Source: Ustilago trichophora
Taxonomy: Eukaryota > Basidiomycota > Ustilaginomycetes > Ustilaginales > Ustilaginaceae
DNA length: 64,000 nt
Reading direction: 5' to 3'
Assembly (NCBI GenBank): GCA_900323505.1
Contig: OOIN01000047.1
Span: forward strand, 620,001 to 684,000
Below, piece by piece: positions 43,846 to 55,003 of this stretch; the first letter of the stretch is position 1, and the number at the start of each line of letters is the position of its first letter. The position numbers and the translations under genes were made by a program. Under the pieces are notes generated by a model that was not told the DNA's origin, made no database searches, and worked only from the letters and a program-made list of their open reading frames with translations.

Positions 43846-44500
43846 GCAGAGTATGATTTGTTAGATTCAAAAGTGTCCTCTGTAAGAGCGAGCCCCTTTG
43901 ATGTCGCCAAAACCAAACCAAAGATGCAGAGCGTGTGTGCACACCATTGAAGAAAGGTTTGCAAGCACTGAGTGTCGGTCGGTCAAATGTGATTCTTGGC
44001 AACGTACAATCTGTTGCAGGCGACGACTCGGGAAGCGTGCGCATTGTGAATCCGATTTGAAAAAGGAACTGTGCATACTGCGCATACTGTGTAATGCATG
44101 ATGCCAATCCCCGAAAGCATTGCGTAGACTGTAACTTGTAGTCAGTCACACACCAAATGGGCGGGCGGCATCATTTGCAACACTTGCAACTCCTTGTCAC
44201 GAGAGACATGTCGACACAGAGCAAGAGCATCAAGTACCAAAGCACCAAAAGGAGGCATAAAATCGAAGGCAACCAACGCCGCAAACATTGTGAAATGGCG
44301 GTGATTTCATGCAAAGCGTCCGAGTGACAGCGATGGCGCAGTCACGCGGCGGCTAGGGTTCTCAGAGAGAAAGAGAGAAAGAGAGAGAGAGAGAGAAAGA
44401 AAGGGAGAGAAAGAAAGAAGGAAAGAGAGAGGGATATCTCGGCGTCGCACTTGAAAACTCGCTTTTCCTTGACCCTCGGCAGCAAGCGTCAAAGATTCTA

Positions 44501-44518
44501 TAGTACTGTACACTGTAC
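44501..44518. repeat. GTAC-rich motif, copy 4
   Basis: Reads TAGTACTGTACACTGTAC, a degenerate version of the same palindrome. Confidence 0.6.
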
Positions 44519-45821
44519 CACTCTAGACCTTCCATGATTATGCAAACCCCTCGGAGAACACACACACACACACACACGCACACACGCACACACAGACACT
44601 TGGAATCCACATTCCAGATGGCCAGTGTGCGAATCTAATCGAATCGATCTGCCTATAGGTTACCCAGCTCCGCTTTCCATGCCTTCTTGGCTTGGTGTTG
44701 GCTTGTCAGTAAGAGTATGTTAAAGGAAAACATTTAGAATTAAAACAGCTCGCGTCCTGTCTGTGGTGTGGTGCGTTGCAATGTCGCGCAAAATTTTGGA
44801 TAAAATTTGTTTCTTGACAGCACAGCGCGTCTGTGCAAATCGACAGAGACAGGATACTCAACTGTTTAAAACGCATAAAGCGCTCGGCTGCAAAACGCAA
44901 GCGGACTTTGCACCGGCGGAGCGGTCAACGAGCGGACGAGACTCTGTAAAAAGTCTTTGTCAAAGCGGCGCCGTCGAACCCAAATTGTGGAATTGTGAAA
45001 TGGATGCTGCTGCACCCCCGTTGCTATTTTGTTGGTAAGTTAATGCAATTGCTGTTGCTGCTTCTGTTGCTGCTGCTGCTGCTGCTGCTGTTGCCTCGGC
45101 GCTGCGTCGCTTGTCAAACGACGTCGATCTTTGTCTCTCTTTCTCTCTGGATTCCTTGACCACCGAGAGGACCCTCTTTTTTACCTTTGCCTTGCTTCTC
45201 TCAAACTTTCGCCATCCCCTTTCCTGGTCTCTGAATCTGTGATTGTGCTCTCCTCTCGATTCTGCGCTGTCTGTCCAAGTTTGTCCACCTCCACGGCTAT
45301 ACCTACATGTGCACTGTGCTATACTCTTCTGTCCGTGTGTCTGTTCGCTGCTTGTGTCGTTGTGCTGGTCAATCCACCCAAATCCACTTCCACATCCGCA
45401 TGGCTTTACCTCCAGTCGTCCTTCCGAACTCTCTCCCTTCAACATTACTCACTCTTCCTTGAACAACAACAAGCTCCATCACTTTCTTTCTTTCTTCACC
45501 CATATCAACCTTGAGCTTGCGCGATCTCATCCATTCCATCACCGCCATCCTTCATTTGCTGCCACCCAATATTACTTCATTTCCTGCGCACATTCTCCAA
45601 CAGGTCTTCCTAATCAACTCGACTCTTGGCTTGCTCCTGCGCCATTAAAGCGCCTCTTAGCACACTGGCCCAACGCCATCAACTCCCTCGAATCCATACG
45701 AGCACAATCTCTCGACGTCTCTCTCCCCCTCTCTCCCTTTCCCTCTTTCACCCCTCTCCCTTCAAGATCACAGTAATCTCAGCCCAGCAAAGTGTAAGCA
45801 TCTTGCTTCCACCATCACACA

Positions 45822-48146
45822 ATGTCGCTCGGTTCCTCCCCGCCCATCCACAGCGAGGAATCGGCAACCACGCGTCCAACGTCTGCGTCTCCTCGCTCTC
45901 CAACCGCTTCCGTCGCCCCCTTGCTTCCTCCTTCCAACAGCTCCACTTCCCTTAATGTATCCTCTCCGCAGCACAATCGCAATCTTTCCCATCTCAGCCT
46001 CGATCCTTCTCTAAACCCTCGCGTCAGTAGTCTCCTACGTTGCTACACCGACAGCATCCACTCGGCCGACAACAACAACAACGACGACGACGACGACGCC
46101 GACACTGCTATTCAGCACACCTACTCTGCCTATACCGCCGCCATGGCTGATCACAAGCGCGGCTCTTCTTCCGCCGACTCGTCCAAACAGCACAGCTTCG
46201 AATCCAACGATCTCGCCACCTTATCCTACAACATTGATCCAGATGCCTCCAGCTCGTCGCGCTACGTCAACCTCGGCATGTCCAGGCCGCTTTCCTACTA
46301 TCCCAACGATCAAAAAGTCAACCCACGCGCCGTCCGCGATCCTTTCAGCTTGCCCCCTTCCCTCGTCGGATCAGCTATCAGCATGAATGGTGGCGTCATG
46401 ACCCCTGCCTCCGAGTCACCCAACTTTTTCTCCAACCCTTACTCGTGGGATACCATGGATGGCAAACAGGAGCCCGATGACGATCTTCACGATCCCAACG
46501 CTCCCACAGACGACAAGCATGGCTGGTTCGGCGGTAAAGTAGGCAAAAGAGGTGTCCTCAACATCGGTGTCCTTGCCATCCTCGCGCTTGGCCTGGTAAC
46601 CCTCTTTGGTGGCTATCCCATCATCTCGTACTTTCAACGCCGCCATGAATCCACAAAGGGCGGCTACAACATTGGTGGCATCAATGCCACTGGCCAAATC
46701 GCCAGCATCCCCGGCTTCCGTTCCTCCCTCATCGACCCCGACACCCCCGCTGACGCCTACTCGCGTCTCAGCCCTGACGGCACCAAAAACATGAAGCTCG
46801 TCTTCTCCGACGAGTTCAACACCGACGGCCGTTCCTTTTACCCTGGCGACGACCCTTTCTGGGAGGCCTCGGATCTCCACTACTGGGCCACCAACAACTA
46901 CGAATGGTATTCCCCTGAGGCCGTCACTACCGCCGGCGGCTCGCTTCGCATCACGCTCGATCAGGTTCAGACCAACAACCTCAATTTCCGCGGCGGCTTC
47001 CTCAGCTCGTGGAACAAATTCTGCTTCACCGGTGGATACCTCGTCGCCAGCGTCCAGCTGCCAGGTGCCGCTCGCGTCGCCGGCTTGTGGCCTGCCTTCT
47101 GGACCATGGGCAACCTGGGAAGGGCAGGCTACGGTGCAACCACCGACGGCACCTGGCCCTACTCGTATTCGGCGTGTGACGTTGGCACCTTGATGAACCA
47201 AACCGATGCCAATGGCTCACCTGCCGCTGCCGCTATCGGTGGCAATGTCATGTGGAACCGCAAAGCCGAGTCTACTGCCCTCTCTTTTCTTCCGGGTCAG
47301 CGACTCTCTGCCTGCACATGCGCAGGCGAAGACCACCCTGGCCCCGTCCTCAAGGACGGCAGTTTTCGCGGACGCAGCGCTCCCGAGATCGACGTCTTTG
47401 AAGCCCAAGTCGACGGCAACCTCGGCCTCACAGTCTCTCAATCCATGCAGACCGCCCCGTTCAACATGTACTACAACTTGACCAACACCACCACCGCCTA
47501 CGAGTTTTTTCAACCCGAATCGCATCTCAACCTGTACAACGGCCAAAATGACCAGCAAGCGCTCAGTGGCATTGCCCTCGCTTCGCAATTGGCGGTCCAG
47601 CGTGGAGGTGATGGCAGTTATGCCACTTATGGCTTCGAATACGAGCCTGGGCCGCAGGGTTACATTGACTGGGTCTCAAATGGAATGAGGTCGTGGAAGG
47701 TCAATGCGGCTGCGCTGGCCGCCGATCCGGTCAGCCAGATCAGCGACAGGCCCATCCCCGAGGAGCCCATGTATATCATTTTCAACCTCGGTATCAGTCA
47801 AAACTTTGGTACTCCAGACTGGCGCAGGTTGCGCTTCCCAGCCATCATGTCGGTCGATTGGGTGCGTGTCTACCAGGATCCCGACGCCGAAAACGTCGGT
47901 TGCGACCCAGCAGACTTCCCCACCGCAGATTACATTAAGCGTCACAGTGCCGCTTACAACAATGCCAACTACACCGTCTGGGGTGGAACCCCGGAAGAAG
48001 GCGGCTACGGCGCCCTTTGGCCCCGCAACAGGCTCTACCCGCAAGCATGTGCCGCTCCAACAAGCACCAACCCCGGCTCGCCCGTAAAACCTTATCCTCA
48101 GGCCAGTCCCGTGCCGTCCGACATGATTGCTGTCGGTCAAAACTAA
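45822..48146 (+). CDS. KRE6: Beta-1,6-glucan synthesis protein Kre6/Skn1 (GH16-like)
   Basis: Single exon, 774 residues. It is a type II membrane protein: a long Ser/Asn/Asp-rich cytosolic region (1-240), one membrane helix (about 243-265, LNIGVLAILALGLVTLFGGY), then a luminal GH16-like domain of the SKN1/KRE6 family. Key motifs are LVFSDEFNTDGRSFYPGDDPFWEA, GLWPAFWTMGNLGRAGYGA, and the GH16 catalytic pattern EIDVFE with Glu522, Asp524 and Glu527. The ends YIIFNLGISQNFG and MSVDWVRVYQDPD are also typical. Kre6 acts in the secretory pathway to make cell-wall beta-1,6-glucan; whether it is a transglycosylase is still debated. Length is close to yeast Kre6 (720). The start is the first ATG after the leader. 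Confidence 0.95.
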   Translation: MSLGSSPPIHSEESATTRPTSASPRSPTASVAPLLPPSNSSTSLNVSSPQHNRNLSHLSLDPSLNPRVSSLLRCYTDSIHSADNNNNDDDDDADTAIQHTYSAYTAAMADHKRGSSSADSSKQHSFESNDLATLSYNIDPDASSSSRYVNLGMSRPLSYYPNDQKVNPRAVRDPFSLPPSLVGSAISMNGGVMTPASESPNFFSNPYSWDTMDGKQEPDDDLHDPNAPTDDKHGWFGGKVGKRGVLNIGVLAILALGLVTLFGGYPIISYFQRRHESTKGGYNIGGINATGQIASIPGFRSSLIDPDTPADAYSRLSPDGTKNMKLVFSDEFNTDGRSFYPGDDPFWEASDLHYWATNNYEWYSPEAVTTAGGSLRITLDQVQTNNLNFRGGFLSSWNKFCFTGGYLVASVQLPGAARVAGLWPAFWTMGNLGRAGYGATTDGTWPYSYSACDVGTLMNQTDANGSPAAAAIGGNVMWNRKAESTALSFLPGQRLSACTCAGEDHPGPVLKDGSFRGRSAPEIDVFEAQVDGNLGLTVSQSMQTAPFNMYYNLTNTTTAYEFFQPESHLNLYNGQNDQQALSGIALASQLAVQRGGDGSYATYGFEYEPGPQGYIDWVSNGMRSWKVNAAALAADPVSQISDRPIPEEPMYIIFNLGISQNFGTPDWRRLRFPAIMSVDWVRVYQDPDAENVGCDPADFPTADYIKRHSAAYNNANYTVWGGTPEEGGYGALWPRNRLYPQACAAPTSTNPGSPVKPYPQASPVPSDMIAVGQN

Positions 48147-48472
48147 AGCATACATACACAACGTTGCGCGCATGGCAGCGGACCAACAGGTCATGGTCCC
48201 TCCTGTACAAACACACGCACACACACATTCATTCTCGCTCTTTTGCATCTTTGAAACTCAATCCCGATCTCTTGTATCTGTATCGTTAACATCAGCGAGC
48301 ACGCGTCAAGTTCGTGCTTCTTCTCTCTATCCCTCTCTCTCTTTCTACACACACACACACACACACTGCATCATTCATTCAAACAGTAATGGACTCTCAA
48401 CTTTTTCATTTCCCAGCTTCTTGTCCGTCGGATTGGATCGCGAAATACGGCTTCAACTACAAATACATTGAG
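48147..48472. other. Intergenic, convergent 3' regions
   Basis: This 326-base gap between KRE6 and the Zn2Cys6 gene has CA runs near 48211-48228 and 48348-48365. No gene is seen. Confidence 0.5.
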
Positions 48473-51400
48473 TTAGGTGACAGAGATGGGGTCCAAGGAG
48501 GAGGCGTGGGGCGAAGGGGTTTCGGTGGATGCGGGCGTGTCATCGTGATCACGTTTGCGTTTCAGATTGTCTCGGAAGCTGATGAGATCGTCGTCGTCAT
48601 CGTCTCCGTAGAGGTCGTCGTGTTCGCGCTGGGCTATCGATTGCAGTGGGACCGACATGAATTTGGTACTCAGGGCCGTTGTACTGCTCACGGGATGCTG
48701 GCGGTGTGGGAGGGTGAAATTGGCCGAGGTGAAGGATAGCTTGTTGACGGATTGAAGCGAAGATGTCGACGAGACCATGTTAAGTGTACCGCTGCTGCTG
48801 CTGCTTTGATGCATATGTTTGGCTTTCTTGTTGGCTCGACTGATAGCAGCAAGGTGGTGGTGGTGGTCATCCTCTGAATCGCTATCGCTGCAGCTCGCGA
48901 CGCTTGTTGCTGCTGACGACGACGAACGACCAGCATCTCTCGGCTGCTGGGTGGGCATCACAGCCATGTCGTCCGACGCCACTTGTCCGATCGCCGTCGA
49001 AGCTAGGGAAAATCCGAGATTCCAGTCAGCAGATTCGAGCGAAATAGCCGTGCTTACCGAGCTGGACGATGCATCCGAGCTGAGAGACAGTAGATCTCGC
49101 ACTGGTTGGTTGGTCAGCTGTGCAAGTGTTTCCAGAATCGAAAGCGGTTCGATGGAAATTTGCTCGGCGACGCCATCGGCGGCAGACGCATTGTTCAGGC
49201 TGCTCGACAGCGTCGACGTATGCGCATGTCCAATCTGTGTGGGTTCAGCTTGCTCCAGCATCTGCAACAGCTGCAAATAGTCTTTTTCAGATGGACTGCC
49301 CATCAGCTGTTGTTCCACTTGGTCTCGGCTACTACCAATCCGCGTGGAGTTTGCATGCATGGAGCTGGCGTTGGTGGCAAAATACGTATCAAACGCCGAC
49401 TCTGACGAATCGTTGCCACCACCAACGACAGAAGGCTCACCAAACCCCAATGCAGAAGCATCCCCACCGTCTTCGACGATCGAAGTGTCGAAGCCGCATG
49501 AAGCGCGATTGCTGTCTCCATCGCTTTCTGGACTTGGACCTCCTACCCATTGTCTTGCCGCCGCTCCGGTCGCCTCCCTGTGCAGTGGGGGGGAAGCCAT
49601 GGGGATCTGCTGGAATGCAAAGTGTCCCTGCTTTCTGGCGCTTGTGAGCTTTTCGAGCTGCTGATGGGCCATGTACGCCGAAGGCGATCGGTCAGACAAC
49701 TGCTCTAGTGCCCACAGACACAGCTCGATTCGGGAGTGGCTCTCTTCGAGCTCCCTCCATTTGAAGAGCGAACAGAAGCCCTCGTGCAGCTTGACCTCGG
49801 TCTTGACTACGGCAGTGATGCTATGCACCAGAATTTCGGACCAAGGTTCAGTCAAGAGCAGATTTCCTCCCGAATCCCGCACGTACTGGAATCTAGGCTC
49901 GAGGTGGTTGAACGAAGTCGACCGAATCGCAGCGATCAGCAGCGCCAAATCTGAACAGGCACGATCGCGAAGTCTAGGGAATATACCAGACCTGGCTCGC
50001 TCAAAACGAGCTTGTTTATCGCTCGCCCCAGCCATATCGACCGTCTGCACCATCTCGACAAACAGCAAGATCGCAAGATACCATGGGAACGCAAGCAGCA
50101 CGTACCAAGATTGGATCGAGGCAGGCAGCGAAGCATGCGACTCTCGACAACTGTCGATCAGTCGACCATAGATCTGATTCCAGTGATAGATGATCGAGAG
50201 TCCGCTGCGAATATGCTGCTCAACGGCTTGAGTCGAAGCACGTCGCCAGAACGACATTTGCAAGCGGCTGATTTGTCGAAACATGACCACTTTGACCGGT
50301 GTCGAAAAGGCCAACGTAGCGGCGGCCTTTTTCTCGTCGCAGGGCCAGGACGAGGCGAATTCAGTCTGCTGCTTGCGCTTGCTAACGTTGATAATGTAAT
50401 CATCCCAGATGCCCTTTTGACCCGTAGCATCCGCTGCTGGTTCGGTAGGCTGACTACTTTCGTTGTTGGCAAAATCTCCGTGGAAGCTGGCAATCACTTC
50501 GCTGTCCTCGTCACATACCACGGGAGGATGCTTGCGTAAAACGCTCGTCTCAGTATCAATGACGACGCAGAGCCAGTAGAGCATGTGATACGTGCCTTCC
50601 ATACGTGAAACCTCTGCGGCGTTTGCGACATTTCGAACAGCAGCGTTCTCGCCGCCATCGCCGTGGGAAGAAGCGATGGGTGCCTTGCTTTCGAGATCGG
50701 ATTGAATCTTGCGTGCCATGGTCAGCCTTTCGTTTGCTTCGTCATCGTCTTCGCCTGCTGCCGGCCCTGATGACGAGCATGCGTCGCCACCGAGAGCCGA
50801 TGACACCGATGAACGCTGAGAAATACCAGCGGCGGATGCGCCTGAAGTCGACGTGCCATCTTGAACTTTGCCGTTGGGCGCATTCCAAGGAGTAATGCCA
50901 CGGCGCTTCTTCCCTTCAATTTTGAACTTGATACTGAGCAGCTTTCGCATGGCAGCTACGAGCAAAAACGTGCTTCCCTCGGCCGGCGACTGCCATGCGC
51001 TGGTGTCAAGGGCACAATTTTCGCTATTAAGATCGATATCGGCATCGTTGGTGGCAGTGGCTCGATCAACCACCTCGCGCGGCTTCTCTGTCCACGCAAA
51101 CAGGACTAACGCGAAGATGACGCGGAAAGAAGCAACGTTGGCGACTTTTTGCAGCTTGTTCCTTGCGCGCTGCCACAGGGCGAGTCTAACTTTATTCTCG
51201 GATGTCTTGTTCAACCCACAACCTGTAACGGTGCCGGTTGAAAGTTGAGCTTTGTCAGCAAGCCCGCTGATCCAGTGTGGACTCCACTGGGCGGCAAAGG
51301 CGAGAACGACAGAGTGAAAGGCGTCCATGATCTCGCGTTCGCGACTTGCTTTACCCGTCGCATGTCCGAGCAAACGACGTGCGCCGCGGTCGAGCTCGCA

Positions 51401-52213
51401 GATGCGCCAGTAGACGAGTTGCTGGCTGGCACCGGGATCCTGAGATGCCAGCATGTAAGGCGTGTTGGACGAAGTGATCCAGCACTGAAGCGCCTGTTCG
51501 GCTGCCCCTTCGTAGACTCGAATAAGACCGTCGTTAAGAAAGATACGATCGATGGCGGTGGTGATGCGCATGGTGGACGACATGGGAGAGATGTTGGCAA
51601 CGTTTTTGTATGCGGCAGCAGCAGCTGCCATGGTCACGGCTTGCACGAACGAAGGGTCGGAGGATGCACGTGGATCAATGTCAGATCGAGATCCTGCCAA
51701 CGACCATTGCGCTCTGGCGTCGTGTGCAGCGACTGGACTTGTGCCGGTGTTGATGTCGGTGGATGTTGTTGTTGTGGTTTTGACCAGATTAGTAGATGCA
51801 GCAGCCAAAGTGGTGGCGCTCGTCGTAGATTGACGATGGTACCGAGGAGTTGTGCGGTTCTCTAGTGAAGCAGCGTCAGAGTTGTGATTGGCATCCTCGT
51901 GCTGCGGAGAGATCGGCAGCATAACGACACCGCCAGCTTTCAAGTCGTCCTGGATCGCAGAAGAAGAGGTACTGGGAACACCGCCGAGGATGGACAGGAC
52001 GTACTGGAACGAGCAAGTTTTCCCCTTTTTGCGACAGTTGGAGCAAGCGACTTTATTGTTGATGGCCTCTGCTACCGATTCGTATTCGGCATTACAGGCA
52101 CGCTTGCCCACGCGGCAACGATCGCATGATCGGTACTGACGACGTCGAGAGTCCTTTGCGCTTGTCGAAGCCATGGTTATGGAAGCTACCGCCATGGACG
52201 AATCCGACTTCAT
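48473..52213 (-). CDS. Zn(II)2Cys6 transcription factor
   Basis: Single exon of 1246 residues. A binuclear zinc cluster lies near the N-terminus with Cys at 30, 33, 40, 57, 60 and 67 (CDRCRVGKRAC, then CSNCRKKGKTC). The loop between the third and fourth Cys is 16 residues, longer than the common 5-12. A fungal transcription-factor middle homology region follows, with YHMLYWLCVVIDTETSVLRKHPP marking the usual XWLF-type block and QISRLQMSFWRRAS after it. The C-terminal 400 residues are Ser-rich and acidic, a likely activation region. The target pathway cannot be inferred, as neighbours are housekeeping genes. The start at 52213 is the first ATG; Met7 and Met14 are alternatives. Confidence 0.9.
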   Translation of the reverse strand: MKSDSSMAVASITMASTSAKDSRRRQYRSCDRCRVGKRACNAEYESVAEAINNKVACSNCRKKGKTCSFQYVLSILGGVPSTSSSAIQDDLKAGGVVMLPISPQHEDANHNSDAASLENRTTPRYHRQSTTSATTLAAASTNLVKTTTTTSTDINTGTSPVAAHDARAQWSLAGSRSDIDPRASSDPSFVQAVTMAAAAAAYKNVANISPMSSTMRITTAIDRIFLNDGLIRVYEGAAEQALQCWITSSNTPYMLASQDPGASQQLVYWRICELDRGARRLLGHATGKASREREIMDAFHSVVLAFAAQWSPHWISGLADKAQLSTGTVTGCGLNKTSENKVRLALWQRARNKLQKVANVASFRVIFALVLFAWTEKPREVVDRATATNDADIDLNSENCALDTSAWQSPAEGSTFLLVAAMRKLLSIKFKIEGKKRRGITPWNAPNGKVQDGTSTSGASAAGISQRSSVSSALGGDACSSSGPAAGEDDDEANERLTMARKIQSDLESKAPIASSHGDGGENAAVRNVANAAEVSRMEGTYHMLYWLCVVIDTETSVLRKHPPVVCDEDSEVIASFHGDFANNESSQPTEPAADATGQKGIWDDYIINVSKRKQQTEFASSWPCDEKKAAATLAFSTPVKVVMFRQISRLQMSFWRRASTQAVEQHIRSGLSIIYHWNQIYGRLIDSCRESHASLPASIQSWYVLLAFPWYLAILLFVEMVQTVDMAGASDKQARFERARSGIFPRLRDRACSDLALLIAAIRSTSFNHLEPRFQYVRDSGGNLLLTEPWSEILVHSITAVVKTEVKLHEGFCSLFKWRELEESHSRIELCLWALEQLSDRSPSAYMAHQQLEKLTSARKQGHFAFQQIPMASPPLHREATGAAARQWVGGPSPESDGDSNRASCGFDTSIVEDGGDASALGFGEPSVVGGGNDSSESAFDTYFATNASSMHANSTRIGSSRDQVEQQLMGSPSEKDYLQLLQMLEQAEPTQIGHAHTSTLSSSLNNASAADGVAEQISIEPLSILETLAQLTNQPVRDLLSLSSDASSSSVSTAISLESADWNLGFSLASTAIGQVASDDMAVMPTQQPRDAGRSSSSAATSVASCSDSDSEDDHHHHLAAISRANKKAKHMHQSSSSSGTLNMVSSTSSLQSVNKLSFTSANFTLPHRQHPVSSTTALSTKFMSVPLQSIAQREHDDLYGDDDDDDLISFRDNLKRKRDHDDTPASTETPSPHASSLDPISVT

Positions 52214-53578
52214 TGTGACTGGACTAGGGAACGCACCAATTTGAACACTGAGGTGTGTACCAGGTTTCGTGTTGGGCGAGAGTAAATGGGAGACAATCTG
52301 GAGGATGCTGGCGTCGATGTGACAATTGGTATAGGTGGTACAGATGCACGTTCAGATGGGGGTCACAGAAGGACGATGGTGGGTAAGCAAAGAGGATTCA
52401 GGAAAGGACAATGGACACGAGGTAAGAGCAGGACGAGGCGATGAACCCTTGCGGGTATGTCAACAAGGCAGTAACTGCTGGGCTCTGTACCTGGAAACCC
52501 TCGACAAGAAGGGGCGAGTTTGCAGCCGTACGCTAGTTGTGCATTTGACCACTTGTGAAGGGCATGTGTTTTTACAAGGAGCATCACCTTGGAGGCGGAA
52601 GAGATGCAGAGCTGGGGGAAATGATGCAGGATGCGGGAGGCGAAGCAAAGCAAAGCGCGACAGAATGTGGGGAAATGTATGTTTCGAGGACGGCGAAGAA
52701 AGGTGCCGACCACCGACGGACCCAACAGAACAAAGGCATACGAGACGGAGAGAAGGCGGGGGAGCAGTTTCGACTGTAACCAACATAGTGCGGAGTTGAC
52801 AGCTCTTTTGGATCGGTCAGGAACAGAGAGAGAGGGACAATGAAGAGCTGAGCTGAGCTTGAATGAGACCCTGACTTGAATGGGCACGTCGGTATTGCAA
52901 AAAGCAAGTCAAGCTTGGCGGTACCCACATCACACTGCTGTAAATGGTTCTGACAAGACACGGAAAGGGCATTGATGTGCATTTGTGGGGAAGGGATGGA
53001 GAGAAGCAATGAGTGCGGAGGGGAAGCGCAGACTTTTGGGAGCACCAACTAACTAGTCAATAAGTCAGCTGCCGCTGTTCCTGACACATAAAGGATCGCA
53101 GACGCCTGGGCCCTTGCGCGTTGCGTGTACAACTTTGTAACCAACGACAACCTGAGACCGCAGAATACACCAGTGCGGGCCACGATCAGGCCGAGTAAGA
53201 GTCAAGAGTCAAGACTCAAGCATCATGGATGGATGGACAGACAGAGTCGAAACTGAAACTGTCGACTGTAATGGCTTGGCCACGGGCTGAATCTCGGTTG
53301 ACCGGCCGATTCGCCGGTTGCCCGACCCGACCTTGACGCCAAGGGTTTGCGGCCGAAAGAAGCTTCTTCTAAGAGCGTGTAAAAACCAAAACCCGGAAAA
53401 TGGAAATTTCGGAAATCGGAAAAAAGAGTTGAGAGAGGCGAATTCTTTTTTGCAAGAAGACAAACCCTCGGTTCACAAGGTACGCTTCTCAACATCACCA
53501 CCTCATTCCGCGCTCTACACTGTCAGACAATCTCTCTTCTCACGTCCGCGCACTCTACTAATCCAGAAATCAGCAGCC
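52214..53578. other. Long divergent intergenic region, Zn2Cys6 gene and LCP5
   Basis: 1365 bases without a recognised gene. Open frames of 100-170 codons near 52335-53048 lie on both strands with no family resemblance. The frame of LCP5 is open back to 53318 but shows no conservation there and probably belongs to its 5' leader. Confidence 0.5.
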
Positions 53579-53853
53579 ATGGCAGCCACTGCCACAGCCG
53601 TATCTGCGGTAGCTCCAACCGATCTCACAAAGCTCTTTGCCACCATTCAAAACTCGGTCTCTGCTCTCAGCACGTCAGTACAAGCATTCGACAAGGACGT
53701 TTCCGATGCGGTATCGAGTATCCCGATCGACAACCCTTTTGCATACCCCGACGGCATTTCGCTCCTGACCGTCAAAAACGATGCCATGCTCGACTACCTT
53801 CACCACATTGTAGCGGTTTGCATCACCAAGATCTCGGGTCGATCGCTCGCCGC

Positions 53854-53887
<34 letters not shown>

Positions 53888-54865
53888 TCCCGGGGATCTG
53901 CAGACCTCATTCAGAATCTTGTCAAGCTGCGGCTCATGCTCGAGAAGCTTCGTCCGCTCGAGAATCGTCTCAAATACCAGGTGGACAAGCTCCTCCGTGC
54001 TGCTGCCGATGCAGACAAGGAGGCTCTCCTCGGTCGCGACAATCCCGCCAAGTCCAACAAGAGCAAGGTCACGAGCAACACAGAGGCCGATGGTAGCGAC
54101 GACGATGTCAGCGATGGCGATCTCGCCTTCCGTCCCAATCCTTCTGCCTTCATGCAAGACAAGGCGCGCACGCTTGTCAGACCATCCAAATCCCACAATG
54201 ACAGGACAAGGTCTAGGCGCGACTCTTCATCCGAACCCGAATCGGACGACCAACAAGGTGGCAAGACGGCTGTATATCGCCCACCCAAGCTCGTTCCCAT
54301 GTCGTACGACCCCGACGCACGAAGCAGCAACAAGCGCGAAAAGGCTTCCTCGATCACGCGCAATTCCGCCCTCCTTTCCGATCTCACAGCAGGCATGTCG
54401 TCCAACCCTTACGAAGCCTCTTCCGCCGGTGTCGGCGTGGGTGGACGTGGTCGTCTTGCCTCCAACACCTCGTCCCGTGCCAAAGCCTTGGCTCGCATGG
54501 AAGAATTCGAGGAAGAAAACTTCACGCGTCTTGTCATGTCCAAGAAGGACGCACGCAAGCGCAGACGCGACGAGGCCGACGTTGCTCTCGGTGGCGCCGG
54601 TCTCAGTTCCGGTCGCGACGGCAGGAGAAGAATCGGCGGTGGTATGGAGGAGGAATTCGGAGATTTGCTCAGAGGCGCCGGTCTCGACGGCAGAAATGGC
54701 AAAAAGGCCAAAAAGGCCCAGCATGCCTACGACGCTCTCAGAGCATCCAGCAAGGCTGGTACCACTTTGCAGAGATCCAAAACCCATTCCCGAGCTGCAC
54801 CCTCGGCGGGCGCAAGCAAGAGCAACAAGTTCAAGAACCAGGTCAACCGTTCGGCTCGCAGATAG
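53579..54865 (+). CDS. LCP5: Neuroguidin/Lcp5, SSU processome factor (Sas10/C1D family)
   Basis: Single exon of 428 residues from the ATG at 53579. The Sas10/Utp3/C1D domain covers residues 10-140, with GISLLTVKNDAMLDYLHHIV and LVKLRLMLEKLRPLENRLKY; a run of serines coded by AGC repeats (about 93-104) interrupts it in the loop. Downstream come the Lcp5 signatures FRPNPSAFM, VYRPPKLVPMSYD and FTRLVMSKKDARKRRRDE, then a basic nucleolar tail ending NRSARR. Lcp5 belongs to the U3-containing small-subunit processome and is needed for 18S rRNA processing. The frame is open further upstream (an ATG at 53318), but the conserved protein begins at 53579. It is convergent with MRS6, 138 bases apart. Confidence 0.92.
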
Positions 54866-55003
54866 TCATCACTCGTCTTATGTACGGCAGCATCTACATG
54901 CACATATTGCACTGCAATTCAGTCTGCACATAACCTCTATGCGCACTTGGCCTGTAATGCCCTCGTTCTGTCATGTCTAGTCAGATACAAGCGGTTCCGG
55001 CCA

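Larger units (their letters stand above)
42941..45821. other. Long divergent region between zinc-finger gene and KRE6
   Basis: About 2.9 kb. The left end should contain the missing 5' exon of the zinc-finger gene; a GTGAGT donor-like site lies at 43090-43095 (minus strand). GTAC palindromes are at 43832-43843 and near 44501-44518. GA-rich runs lie at 44368-44431, CA runs at 44560-44595, and GCT runs at 45053-45092. From about 45120 the plus strand is C/T-rich, as in a long KRE6 leader. No complete gene is recognised. Confidence 0.5.

Noticed and set aside
44960..45445. 161-codon minus-strand open frame with Ala run
   Set aside because: It lies in the GCT-repeat and C/T-rich leader region of KRE6; no family resemblance and no codon bias typical of the real genes.
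53318..53578. 87-codon upstream extension of LCP5
   Set aside because: The frame is open, but the conserved protein starts at 53579 and the upstream residues look like a 5' leader, possibly with a GGTACG donor at 53480.
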